A stretch of 64,000 bases of DNA from UBA1081 sp045537555. Its GTDB lineage: Bacteria > Bacillota > Clostridia > Oscillospirales > Acutalibacteraceae. A program made the position numbers and the translations under genes. Shown one piece after another: positions 8,220-16,270 of the stretch (its first letter is position 1; each line of letters starts with the position of its first letter). Below the pieces are notes generated by a model. That model was not told where the DNA came from and made no database searches. It was given only the letters and a program-made list of their open reading frames with translations. The stretch lies in the NCBI GenBank assembly GCA_045537555.1, contig JAZSPR010000050.1, positions 5,374-69,373 on the forward strand, read 5' to 3'.

Positions 8220-8375
8220 ATGAAGAAGGTTATTCTTACAGTTGCTGCTCTTCTTGTTTCAGCTGCTATGGTTTTCTCATTTGCAGGTTGTACAGAAAAG
8301 CCCGTTGACGGTGAAGATGAAAGCGTTGCTGCTACAGACGTTGTAGAAGCAGAAGCAAGCTCAGTTCTCGCTTAA
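8220..8375 (+). CDS. Small lipoprotein, 51 residues
   Basis: This short gene has a clear ribosome site (GAAAGGAGC) and reads MKKVILTVAALLVSAAMVFS, then a lipobox (FAGC, Cys 24), then an acidic tail of 27 residues with no recognisable domain (CTEKPVDGEDESVAATD onward, ending in SSVLA). The signal-peptidase II pattern predicts a lipid-anchored mature peptide of only 28 residues. A TTGACT/TAAAGT promoter precedes it and a strong terminator follows, so it is an independent transcription unit. Its codon choice (GTT, GCT, CTT, GAA) resembles that of the HU and pduL genes here, suggesting high expression. I know of no assigned function. Confidence 0.8.
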   Translation: MKKVILTVAALLVSAAMVFSFAGCTEKPVDGEDESVAATDVVEAEASSVLA

Positions 8376-8409
8376 TTTGTTAGCAAATATTTAATTTAAA
8401 TGAAAATTG

Positions 8410-8435
8410 CTCCCGACTTTTGTCGGGAGTTTTTC
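8410..8435 (+). terminator. Terminator of the small lipoprotein gene
   Basis: An 8-bp perfect stem (ctcccgac/gtcgggag) with a TTTT loop is followed by tttttc. It lies directly against the convergent cca gene end at 8437. Confidence 0.9.
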
Positions 8436-8436
8436 A

Positions 8437-9759
8437 TTAATGTCTGCTTTTTTTAACAAGGTCAAGAAGAATCTTTTTTTCATTCTTTTCCGGGTGTTTT
8501 ATAACAGTTTCAACAAGAAAATTGAGTGTGTCGCCGATATCGTTTGCAGGGATGAGTTTTTTCAGGTCGTTCCCGTCAACTGCAAGCTGTTTTATTGAAT
8601 AAGGCTCGTCGTTGTTCATTATTTCATCAAATGTGGAGTAAGCAAAAACAAGCTTGTCGGCAATATCTCTGTAACCCTTTGAAAGACCCGATTTATCTGC
8701 ACGGCGGATTTTCATAAGCCTTATGAAATTTTTTTCGCCGAGCTCTCTGATGTATTCTTTTACCTGAATACGTGTTTCGGGCACTTCCTTATCGTGAATT
8801 GAAACAAGGTATGACACGGTATTTATATATTCTTTGCTGAATTTCAGTCTTCTTAAAATGTTTTCGGCAATAACACCGCCGACAGCGGCATGGTTTTTAA
8901 ATGTTGAATTGCCGTTTTCGTCAATTGCGTGTGTTGCGATTTTGCCCGTATCGTGAAGGAGCATTGTTAGTCTTAAAACGGGGTTGGCTTCAATATTGTT
9001 AACGGTGTGGACGGTGTGCACCCATACGTCGTATGCATGTTTTTTTCCGTACTGCTTGAAATCGAATTCAAGTCTTAATTCGGGAATGAATACTCCGATT
9101 ACACTCCTGAATTTTGTAAGAACTTCAAAAACATTTTCACCGCACAAGAGCTTCATGAGTTCCTTTGTAAGTCTTTCGGCGGCAATTGCACCGAGAAGAT
9201 TTTCATTCTTTATTATTGATTCAGCTGTTGCTTCTTCTATGTTGAAACCGAGAACCGATGAAAAACGGACAGCTCTCATGATTCTCAGTCCGTCTTCATT
9301 GAATCTTTTATCGGGTTCGCCTACACAACGGATGATTTTATTTTCAATGTCGTCTCTGCCGCGGAACGGGTCAATAATGCCGTCTTCGTGGTTATAAGCC
9401 ATGGCATTTATAGTGAAATCACGTCTTGCGAGGTCATCTTCGATATTGCTTGTGAATGAAACCGAATCGGGATGTCTGTTGTCTGAGTATTCACCGTCAA
9501 TTCTGAATGTTGTTACTTCAACGGGTGTTTTTCCCGATACAACAAGCACGGTTCCGTGGTCAATGCCCGTGTCAACCGTTCTGAATGACGCAAAAATCTT
9601 TTTGAGTTCTTTCGGTGATGCATCTGTTGTAACATCCCAGTCATCGGGTTCTCTGCCCATGAGTGAATCACGCACACAACCGCCCACAACATAAGCTTTG
9701 TGGCCGTTTGCGGAAAGAATATTTATAACATTTTCTACGTCGTTCGGTATTGTTATCAT
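8437..9759 (-). CDS. cca: CCA tRNA nucleotidyltransferase, HD-domain type
   Basis: The 440-residue protein begins with the class II polymerase-beta head: GGCVRDSLMGREPDDWDVTTD carries the GG and D-x-D metal-binding residues, and RRDFTINAMAYN and RFNEDGLRIMRAVRF follow. An HD domain lies at about residues 245-350 (TMLLHDTGKIATH, with the HD pair). The family adds or repairs the 3' CCA end of tRNA. HD-containing versions can also have phosphodiesterase activity. Length is as expected for the HD type. It is divergent from nrdR, with about 100 bases between them. Confidence 0.92.
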   Translation of the reverse strand: MITIPNDVENVINILSANGHKAYVVGGCVRDSLMGREPDDWDVTTDASPKELKKIFASFRTVDTGIDHGTVLVVSGKTPVEVTTFRIDGEYSDNRHPDSVSFTSNIEDDLARRDFTINAMAYNHEDGIIDPFRGRDDIENKIIRCVGEPDKRFNEDGLRIMRAVRFSSVLGFNIEEATAESIIKNENLLGAIAAERLTKELMKLLCGENVFEVLTKFRSVIGVFIPELRLEFDFKQYGKKHAYDVWVHTVHTVNNIEANPVLRLTMLLHDTGKIATHAIDENGNSTFKNHAAVGGVIAENILRRLKFSKEYINTVSYLVSIHDKEVPETRIQVKEYIRELGEKNFIRLMKIRRADKSGLSKGYRDIADKLVFAYSTFDEIMNNDEPYSIKQLAVDGNDLKKLIPANDIGDTLNFLVETVIKHPEKNEKKILLDLVKKSRH

Positions 9760-9796
9760 ATTGATTGACTCCTGTGGTATTTTTTTGGTAATTTAC

Positions 9797-9825
9797 TTGA
9801 ATTATCTGATATTTTGTGTTAGAAT
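9797..9825 (+). promoter_or_regulatory. Promoter of nrdR
   Basis: TTGAAT (9797-9802), 17-base spacer, TAGAAT (9820-9825), 35 bases before the GTG start of nrdR. An acacaacacaaaata stretch just downstream is reminiscent of NrdR-box half sites but is not a convincing match. Confidence 0.5.
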
Positions 9826-9859
9826 AAAAACACAACACAAAATACAGCAGGTGATTAAT

Positions 9860-10321
9860 GTGAAATGTCCGTTTTGCGGTTATGAAGAAAGCAAAGTTAT
9901 CGATTCCCGTCCTACAGACGAGGGTGAAAAAATCAGAAGACGCCGTGAATGTCTGCAGTGCCAGAAAAGATTCACAACATATGAAATCATTGAAACATTG
10001 CCCATCGTTGTAGTTAAGAAAGATAAGTCAAGGCAGGTTTTTGACCGCACAAAGCTTATAGGCGGTATGCTCAGAGCATGTGAAAAGCGTCCCGTGCCTC
10101 TTGAAGTTATTGAACACGCCGTTGATGACATTGAAGCTCAGCTTCAGAATTCAATTGACAGGGAAGTTACTTCAATCAAAATCGGTGAACTTGCAATGGA
10201 CAAACTCAAGAATATTGATGAGGTTGCGTATGTCCGTTTTGCATCTGTTTACAGACAGTTCCGTGATATCAACTCATTCATGGATGAACTCGGAAGACTT
10301 CTCGGAAGTAAAAACATCTGA
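9860..10321 (+). CDS. nrdR: Transcriptional repressor NrdR
   Basis: The protein starts at GTG 9860 (MKCPFCGYEESKVIDSR), after a CAGCAGGTG region. The open frame extends upstream, but that part overlaps the cca start and has no family similarity. The 153-residue length is standard. It has the N-terminal zinc ribbon (CPFC at 3-6 and CLQC, with RRRREC between) and then the ATP-cone domain (about 48-140, VVKKDKSRQVFDRTKLIGGMLRACEKRPV). NrdR senses ATP/dATP and represses ribonucleotide reductase genes. No nrd gene is in the window. Confidence 0.95.
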   Translation: MKCPFCGYEESKVIDSRPTDEGEKIRRRRECLQCQKRFTTYEIIETLPIVVVKKDKSRQVFDRTKLIGGMLRACEKRPVPLEVIEHAVDDIEAQLQNSIDREVTSIKIGELAMDKLKNIDEVAYVRFASVYRQFRDINSFMDELGRLLGSKNI

Positions 10322-10329
10322 TATCTTAC

Positions 10330-10359
10330 AGCATGATCTGATTTCAGGTCATGCTTTTT
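10330..10359 (+). terminator. Terminator of nrdR
   Basis: A 10-bp stem with one G-U pair (agcatgatct/aggtcatgct) is followed by ttttc. It overlaps the 3' end of the convergent histidine kinase gene. Confidence 0.7.
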
Positions 10360-11401
10360 CTTTTGGCAACTTTATAATGAATGTGGTACCTTTGCCGAGC
10401 TGACTTTTTACACTTATTTTTCCGCCGCAGAGTGTTACAACTCTTTTTGCAAGGGGAAGACCGAGTCCGTTTCCGTTGAGCTTGTGTGATGCATCGCCCT
10501 GATAGAACTTATCGAAAATGTGTTTCTGAGTTTTGTCATCCATTCCGATGCCGTTATCGGTTATCCTGACGGTTGTATAAGAATCGTCAGAATAGCATTT
10601 TATTTTTATTATTCCGTTTTCGGGAGTGAATTTTACAGCATTGCTGAGAATATTCTGCCACACGTGAGAGAGCATTTCTTCATTTGAAAAATATCTGACT
10701 TCGGAGAGCTCGAGGTCAAATTCTATGTTTTTTCTGCTCCATTCCTTTTCAAGCAGGAGGATACATTTTCTAATCTGTTCATCAAGATAGAAATGAGTTT
10801 TTCCCGTAACCATCTGCTGATTTTCAAATTTTGTTAAAAGCAGAATGTTTGATGACATTGAAGCGAGTCTGTCTGATTCATTTACGATTATGCTTATATA
10901 TTCTTTTTTCTGCTCTTCGCTGAGTTCGTCGTTCTGAAGCTGTTTTGCAAAACCTTTGATTGATACGATTGGCGTTTTGAATTCATGAGAGAAGTTGTTT
11001 ATGAAGTCATTACGGAACATTTCCGTGCTGCCGAGTTCTTCTGTCATTGAATTGAAGCCTTTTACAAGGTCTGTGATGATAGTGTCGCTTTTCGGCGGTG
11101 TGACACGTGCGGAGAAATCACCGTTTGCAACTTTTTTCTGAGATTTTATAATTCCGTCAAGAGGCTTGAAGAAGTGCCTTGTTACAAAAAGAGAAACACC
11201 CGTGCCGATGATTGTACTTGAAATAAATGCAATAAACGTAAGCGAGACGGGAGCCAGCTGAATGAAAAGCTGAGGAAACAGTCTTCTTATCAGCAGGATT
11301 GTAAGCATTGTTGCTCCGCTTGATGAGAAAAGAATCAGGAAGAAAACTACCGTAATGATGATGTGAAATGCCCAGTCTCGTCTGAACAGATTCTTAAACA
11401 T
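10349..11401 (-). CDS. Sensor histidine kinase with HAMP domain
   Basis: The 350-residue protein has two membrane helices (about 12-34 and 43-70) with almost no extracellular loop between them, so it probably senses within the membrane or cytosol. A HAMP linker follows (about 70-125, KPLDGIIKSQKKVANGDFSARV), then the HisKA dimerisation helix with FSHEFKTPIVSIKGFAKQL (phospho-acceptor His near 140) and the HATPase domain with N, G1 (DNGIGM) and G2 (GNGLGLPLAK) boxes. It lies 11 bases downstream of its cognate response regulator in the same operon. An AAGGAGA site supports the start. The stimulus is unknown. Confidence 0.93.
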   Translation of the reverse strand: MFKNLFRRDWAFHIIITVVFFLILFSSSGATMLTILLIRRLFPQLFIQLAPVSLTFIAFISSTIIGTGVSLFVTRHFFKPLDGIIKSQKKVANGDFSARVTPPKSDTIITDLVKGFNSMTEELGSTEMFRNDFINNFSHEFKTPIVSIKGFAKQLQNDELSEEQKKEYISIIVNESDRLASMSSNILLLTKFENQQMVTGKTHFYLDEQIRKCILLLEKEWSRKNIEFDLELSEVRYFSNEEMLSHVWQNILSNAVKFTPENGIIKIKCYSDDSYTTVRITDNGIGMDDKTQKHIFDKFYQGDASHKLNGNGLGLPLAKRVVTLCGGKISVKSQLGKGTTFIIKLPKEKA

Positions 11402-11412
11402 ATTTTTTCTCC

Positions 11413-12078
11413 TTAAACGGCTTTATAGCCGAGTCCTCTTATTGTGACTATGCTGAAATCGGGATTATTTTTGAATTTGTCACGCAGTCTGTTTATATGA
11501 ACGTCAACGGTTCTTTCGTCCGTGTCAGAATCCATATCCCAGATTTCATCCATAAGCTGACGTCTTGTGAAAATTTTATCTTTATATGAAAGAAGCTGAA
11601 AGAGAAGCATAAACTCTTTCTGAGGCAGTTCAACGGTGCCTTCGGGAGTTGTAACGGATAATGAATCGTGATTGAGGACGGTGGAGCCGATTGTGATTTT
11701 TCTTTCGCTTGCAATTTTTGAACGTCTGAGAAGTGCCGCAATGCGAAGGAGCATTTCTTCTTCGTCAACGGGTTTGACCATATAATCATCCGTTCCCGCA
11801 AGGAAGCCTTCTTTTTTGTCCATATGAGATTCTTTTGCCGTAACCATAAGTATAGGTGTTTCCCAGCCGCATCCACGAAGAGTTCTTGTAAACTCAAAAC
11901 CGTTCATTTTCGGCATCATAACATCAAGAATAATCAGGTCAACGTGAATCCTGTCCATAATTTCAAGCCCTTCTTCACCGTCACATGCACAGACGGTGTC
12001 ATATCCGTTCTGCATAAGAACGGTGCTTGTGAGCTTTCTTGTGTTCTCGTTGTCATCAACAATCATTATTTTCAGCAT
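11413..12078 (-). CDS. OmpR-family response regulator
   Basis: The start is placed at ATG 12078 (MLKIMIVDDNENTRKL), because GAGGTGG lies just before it; the upstream extension has no family similarity. The 221-residue protein has a receiver domain (about 1-115; acidic pair DD, phospho-acceptor Asp in LIILDVMMP, Lys in MVKPVDEEE) and a winged-helix DNA-binding domain (about 125-221; QKEFMLLFQLL, RRQLMDEIWDMD, RTVDVHINRLRDKF). It is the first gene of the operon with the histidine kinase. Target genes are unknown. Confidence 0.95.
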   Translation of the reverse strand: MLKIMIVDDNENTRKLTSTVLMQNGYDTVCACDGEEGLEIMDRIHVDLIILDVMMPKMNGFEFTRTLRGCGWETPILMVTAKESHMDKKEGFLAGTDDYMVKPVDEEEMLLRIAALLRRSKIASERKITIGSTVLNHDSLSVTTPEGTVELPQKEFMLLFQLLSYKDKIFTRRQLMDEIWDMDSDTDERTVDVHINRLRDKFKNNPDFSIVTIRGLGYKAV

Positions 12079-12151
12079 CTTAAGCCACCTCATTATATTA
12101 TTATATAACATAATTCTTCACAGTACAACAGTATTTAATAAAATAATTAAT

Positions 12152-12333
12152 AAACAATAATTTGTCGGGCTCTTTCAAATTCGCAATTTGAAATGCTCAA
12201 TTCGCAATTTCGGAAGTCCTTCGGGCTTGAATTATATAAATGGGTCAAAGGGCGAAGCCCTTTCCGCAATTGAGCATTGCGCATTGAGAATTGAGAATTT
12301 TTGTCGAACTTCAGTTCGACAAATTCTGATTTA
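12152..12333 (+). repeat. Modular palindromic repeat, copy 2
   Basis: Begins aaacaataatttgtcg and ends with a hairpin gtcgaact/agttcgac leading into cgacaaattctgattta. The interior arms consist of the words caattcgcaattt and gcgcattgagaatt in inverted orientation around aaagggcgaagcccttt and agtccttcgggct hairpins. Unlike other copies, it does not touch a stop codon; it lies upstream of the response regulator gene. Confidence 0.85.
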
Positions 12334-12470
12334 TTAAACAAAAAGGACGTCTTTGGGAGACACTTCAAAAAGAAGATTCTCCCAATTTTTTTTACATTAA
12401 AAATGACACTTTCGGTTTGAAAGTGTCATAGTGGGTTACATGCTTAAAAAATCAACCTATCTCAAAAATA
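12334..12470. other. Gene-free stretch with two hairpins
   Basis: Between two repeat regions. It holds an 8-bp stem ttgggaga/tctcccaa (12353-12360 with 12378-12385) followed by a T-run, which looks like a plus-strand terminator without a gene in front. It also holds a perfect 10-bp hairpin atgacacttt/aaagtgtcat (12402-12411 with 12420-12429). No coding potential is seen. Confidence 0.6.
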
Positions 12471-12673
12471 AGTGATCTTGTGAGACAGGTCTCACAGTGA
12501 TATTTTGCCTTACGGCAAAGTGATATTAAAACCTTTGGTTTTAGTTATATTATATTCGCCCTAAAACTCGCGATGCGAATATAACTTGGGCGAAGCCCAA
12601 ATACAACTGCGTAGCAATATAACTCGCCAAAGGCGAATATAACTGAGGCACACTTCCTTACGGAGTGTGCCTC
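12471..12673. repeat. String of short hairpins joined by constant spacer words
   Basis: Successive small palindromes: gtgaga/tctcac, ttgcc/ggcaa, aaaacc/ggtttt, attcgc/gcgaat, tgggc/gccca, tgc/gca and cgcc/ggcg, with 3-4-base loops in most cases. They are separated by agtgat(att) in the first part and aatataact in the second part. The string ends in a strong 10-bp hairpin (gaggcacact/agtgtgcctc, 12645-12673), which on the minus strand is downstream of the GH38 gene. A ttattctgattta word at 12691-12703, matching the repeat-family end, overlaps the GH38 stop codon. Confidence 0.75.
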
Positions 12674-12700
12674 TTCCGGGCGTCCTTCGTTTATTCTGAT

Positions 12701-15655
12701 TTATTCTTTTACGAATCTTACATTCACAAGCTCGAAGCCGTGGAGGTTGAGTGCTGAATCTGTTTTTTCTGAAATCTTTTCTTCCATGATATTTACTGTT
12801 TCAGCCATTTTGTAACCCTTGATTGAAACTGTTGCAGTCTGTTCTGAATCTGAACAGTTGTAGAAACGGGCAATGAGTCCGTTGCCGTCTTCGGGAGCCT
12901 TGATTGTTTCAAGAATGATGTTGTCGTTGTCTGATTTGTAGCAGGTGCCTTCACCGTTTCCGCCGTTGCCTTCTGTGATAACAAGAGGATTGTTGACGAA
13001 ATATGCTCTCTTGTATGTCTCCTTGCCGACTTTTCCAGCGTGAGGCATAACAGCCCAGTTGACTTCGTGATGTCCCTGGTCAACAATCTTGCCGGGGCCG
13101 CCTTCGGGTGAACGGATAAGGTCGAGGTCGATTACACCGAACTTGCAACGGTAACCGTACTTGGAATCATTGATGAATGAAAGACCCATATTGTCTTCTG
13201 AAAGGTCAACGAACTTCTGAGCTGAAACTTCAAACTGAGCAAGCTCCCATGAATCGTTTTCAGTTACTTTTCTCTTGAGGTGACCGAACTGTATGTTGAA
13301 GGATGCTTCATCAGTTGCAACGTTTGTGGGAAGAGCCATACGGAGCATTGAAACTGTGTCATTCATTTCGATTTCCATTTTACCGTAGAGAGTGTTGTCG
13401 CCGTCAAGAACCCAGTAGGTCTGAGTGATTTCCGTATTCTTGATTTTATATGTTGCCTTTGCACTTGCCTTTGCACCGTCTGTGTCTGTTTCAAAAGCGA
13501 TACATACAGCATCTTTCTTTGTGTTGATGTAGTCTGCTCTGCAGTCTGTCATATCCCAGCAGTCGCCGTAATCATCGTACATTGAGAATACGAAGCCCTT
13601 TGAATCTGCAGGCATGAATTCACGACCGAGTGCCTTGTCGAAAATTGATGATACATAGCCGTCCTTGAACTGAACTTTTATCTTGTCATTTTCGATTGTG
13701 TGATAGTCTGAATATGCCTTGAACTCGGTTGTTTTGTCCTTGATTTCGGTTGCACCGAAAGCGGGGACTGAAACATCATACCATGTCTTGCCAAGCTTTA
13801 TCTTTGTATCATAATCGAATGCGTTGAGGTTGACAGCTGAATTCTTCTTGTAGAGTGAATTGAGGAGGTCCTGAGTTGCATATGTGAGCTTGTTGTGCAT
13901 TGCCTTGTAACGGGGCACGCATTCCTCGTAAACTCTGTTGATTGATGAACCGGGAAGGATATCGTGGAACTGATAAAGAAGAACTTCTTTCCACATTTCG
14001 TCGATTTCTTCCTTTGAAATGGGAAGAGCAAAACCTGCATCCTTTGCCATTTGAGCAACTATTTCATAGTTACGAAGGGCAAATTCACATTTTCTGTTAT
14101 ATTTCTTGTTGTCACTTCTTGTTGTGTATGTACCCTGATGTCTTTCAAGGTAAAGCTCGCCTTCATAAGTGGGATAGGGTGTTACACCGTCGTCAAAATC
14201 ATTGAAGAAGTCCATAGCCTTAGCAAATTTAACCTTAGGCATGCTTCGGAGGCTTTCAAATCTTCTTCCTCTTTCGATATGCTCAAAACCGGGACCTGCA
14301 CCGCCGTCACCGATACCGTAAAGCATCATTGCCTTGTTTGAAATGGGTCTTTCAATATATCTCTTTTCACCTTTTGTCATGTGACCTGCATAACAGGGTG
14401 AGTTGTATGTGTTTTCAGGCAGCATATGAGCGAGAATTGTTGAGCCGTCAAGGCCTTTCCAGTAGAATGAATGATAGGGGAAGTCGTTATAAATGCTCCA
14501 GCTCATTTTCTGAGTGAGGAAATAGGGAACATCGGCAAGCTTCATAACCTGAGGTACACATGCTGAGTAACCGAAGCTGTCGGGAACCCAGAAAATCTTC
14601 ATATCAAGACCGAATTCATCACGGTAGAACTTCTTGCCGTAGAAGAACTGACGGACAAGGCTTTCGGGCCCTATAAGGTTTGAATCGGGCTCAACCCATG
14701 TTGCACCCTGAACATCCCATTTGCCTTCTGCAACAAGGTCTTTTACCTTTGCATAAACCTTGGGATATCTGTCCTTGACCCATGAATAAAGCTGTGCCTG
14801 AGAAGCACCGAAAACGTAACCGGGATACATTTCGGTGTTCATAATCTGAGTTGAGAATGTTCTGCCGCCCTTACGGTAGCTTTCTCTGATGGGCCAGAGC
14901 CATGCAAGGTCAAGATGCGCATGACCGACTGCGTAATATGTGAAATCTGATTCTGATTTCTGTGAAAGGATAGGTTCAAGCACCTTTCTCTTTTCTGCAG
15001 CCTCTGCATCTGTCAGATAGTCACATTTGATTGCATTTAAAGCAGTTTTTATCTCTGCCTTGAATTCCTCGTCATCGCCGTAATCAAGAACACCTAAAAG
15101 AACATGCACATCATATGCAAGGTCACGCATGTTTGCATTTTTCTTTGCGGCATAAAGCTCGTGGAAACGTGATTCTCTTCTGCTGTTGCCGAAAAGGTCG
15201 TTTGCCGCGCCGTCAATCCAGAAATCGAAATATTCACCGTTAAGAAGAGCATCTGTAACGGGAATGATTCTCTTCATCGGTTCGCCGAGACTTCTGTCTG
15301 AATCTGATGAAACGCAGGTGATTGCCTGAATTTCATTGCCGAAGCGGTCATATACAAGACCTTCACCGCCGCAGTCAACGATAACTGTGTCACAGCCTTC
15401 GGGTCTCTTGCCTGTGATGTGGAACCATGCGCAGTCAAATACATTTTCGCACCATTTGCCGCCGATTTTAACGGTGAATTTGTCACCCTTATAACGGTCT
15501 TCAAAGCTTAAGGGTTCAAGTGAATAATAACCCGTGCCGTCAAGCGGAGAAATAATACGGTATGCTAAGTCGAAAAGCAGGTCTGAGAAATTCTCAAAGC
15601 TCTGTCTTTCGGGACAATCAAATTTTTGTTTGAAATTAAAAGTCATCTGTTTCAC
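12701..15655 (-). CDS. Alpha-mannosidase, glycoside hydrolase family 38
   Basis: The 984-residue protein has an N-terminal beta-sandwich (about 50-160), then the GH38 catalytic barrel with HAHLDLAWLWP (zinc ligands His 245 and Asp 249 by family analogy) and WVPDSFGYSA, whose Asp 359 corresponds to the catalytic nucleophile. A mid helical region with the zinc-binding His of LLYQFHDILPGSS and C-terminal beta domains follow. There is no signal peptide, so it is cytosolic and probably trims imported alpha-mannosides. It fits with the GH125 exo-mannosidase and transporter at 23.6-27.4 kb. The gene is monocistronic; its 3' end touches hairpin-rich repeat DNA. Confidence 0.92.
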   Translation of the reverse strand: MKQMTFNFKQKFDCPERQSFENFSDLLFDLAYRIISPLDGTGYYSLEPLSFEDRYKGDKFTVKIGGKWCENVFDCAWFHITGKRPEGCDTVIVDCGGEGLVYDRFGNEIQAITCVSSDSDRSLGEPMKRIIPVTDALLNGEYFDFWIDGAANDLFGNSRRESRFHELYAAKKNANMRDLAYDVHVLLGVLDYGDDEEFKAEIKTALNAIKCDYLTDAEAAEKRKVLEPILSQKSESDFTYYAVGHAHLDLAWLWPIRESYRKGGRTFSTQIMNTEMYPGYVFGASQAQLYSWVKDRYPKVYAKVKDLVAEGKWDVQGATWVEPDSNLIGPESLVRQFFYGKKFYRDEFGLDMKIFWVPDSFGYSACVPQVMKLADVPYFLTQKMSWSIYNDFPYHSFYWKGLDGSTILAHMLPENTYNSPCYAGHMTKGEKRYIERPISNKAMMLYGIGDGGAGPGFEHIERGRRFESLRSMPKVKFAKAMDFFNDFDDGVTPYPTYEGELYLERHQGTYTTRSDNKKYNRKCEFALRNYEIVAQMAKDAGFALPISKEEIDEMWKEVLLYQFHDILPGSSINRVYEECVPRYKAMHNKLTYATQDLLNSLYKKNSAVNLNAFDYDTKIKLGKTWYDVSVPAFGATEIKDKTTEFKAYSDYHTIENDKIKVQFKDGYVSSIFDKALGREFMPADSKGFVFSMYDDYGDCWDMTDCRADYINTKKDAVCIAFETDTDGAKASAKATYKIKNTEITQTYWVLDGDNTLYGKMEIEMNDTVSMLRMALPTNVATDEASFNIQFGHLKRKVTENDSWELAQFEVSAQKFVDLSEDNMGLSFINDSKYGYRCKFGVIDLDLIRSPEGGPGKIVDQGHHEVNWAVMPHAGKVGKETYKRAYFVNNPLVITEGNGGNGEGTCYKSDNDNIILETIKAPEDGNGLIARFYNCSDSEQTATVSIKGYKMAETVNIMEEKISEKTDSALNLHGFELVNVRFVKE

Positions 15656-15786
15656 CTCAAGGTTATATTTTAATTCTATTATAATAAAAATGATAACATT
15701 GTCAATAAAATATTTGAAATATTTGTATAAGTTTTACATAAAAAGGGAAAGATATAGTGAATTAATAACCCGAAAGGATGAAAACA

Positions 15787-16221
15787 ATGATTGAACAGGA
15801 TACAATTAAACTTCTTCGTGAATGTGATGCAGGTGTTAAAATGGGTACGGCATCAATTGACGATGTTATTGAGTATGTTGATTCCGATATTCTCAGAAAA
15901 TATCTCAGCGAATGCAAGATTGAACACGAAAAGCTTAATACTGAAATTCAGTCTCAGCTTGACAAATTCCACGATGAAGGCAAGGACCCGAATCCCATGG
16001 CAAATGCTATGTCATGGATAAAGACAAACGTAAAACTTGCGATGAAGGAATCCGATCACACAATTGCAGACCTTATGACAGACGGATGCAATATGGGTGT
16101 AAAATCACTCAATATGTATCTCAATAAGTACAAAGCCGCCGATGAAGTTTCAAAAGACATCTGCAAAAGACTTATCAATCTTGAAGAGAAGCTTGCAATT
16201 GATATCAGAGGTTTTCTTTAA
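15787..16221 (+). CDS. Small helical protein, possibly ferritin-like (DUF2383-like)
   Basis: The start is taken at ATG 15787 (MIEQDTIKLLRECDAG), nine bases after GAAAGG; ATG 15778 abuts that site. The 144-residue protein is predicted wholly helical. It has a CDAGVKMG turn near the N-terminus, a central SDILRKYLSECKIEHEKL helix with possible metal-binding Glu/His, and a C-terminal pair of helices (TIADLMTDGCNMGVKSLNMYLNKYKAADE). The pattern resembles four-helix-bundle DUF2383/ferritin-like proteins found in Clostridia. The assignment is by overall look and not certain. It is a single-gene unit with a strong terminator. Confidence 0.6.
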   Translation: MIEQDTIKLLRECDAGVKMGTASIDDVIEYVDSDILRKYLSECKIEHEKLNTEIQSQLDKFHDEGKDPNPMANAMSWIKTNVKLAMKESDHTIADLMTDGCNMGVKSLNMYLNKYKAADEVSKDICKRLINLEEKLAIDIRGFL

Positions 16222-16226
16222 ACAAA

Positions 16227-16258
16227 AAACTCACAGATTTTCGTCTGTGAGTTTCTTT
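16227..16258. terminator. Bidirectional terminator between 15787-16221 and the M28 peptidase gene
   Basis: An 11-bp perfect stem (aaactcacaga/tctgtgagttt) has an A-run before it and tcttt after it. It is positioned to end both convergent genes. Confidence 0.8.
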
Positions 16259-16270
16259 ATTGTATAAATA

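Noticed and set aside
9698..9859. N-terminal extension of NrdR by 54 residues
   Set aside because: The extension overlaps the start region of the divergent cca gene and includes the promoter; the GTG at 9860 gives the standard NrdR length.
12147..12368. Open frame of 73 codons on the minus strand
   Set aside because: It lies wholly in repeat copy 2 and the following hairpins; the translation simply follows the repeated words and has no ribosome site.
12471..12673. Possible CRISPR array
   Set aside because: Units are irregular, only 20-35 bases apart, and it is the short linkers that repeat while the palindromes vary. There are no cas genes.
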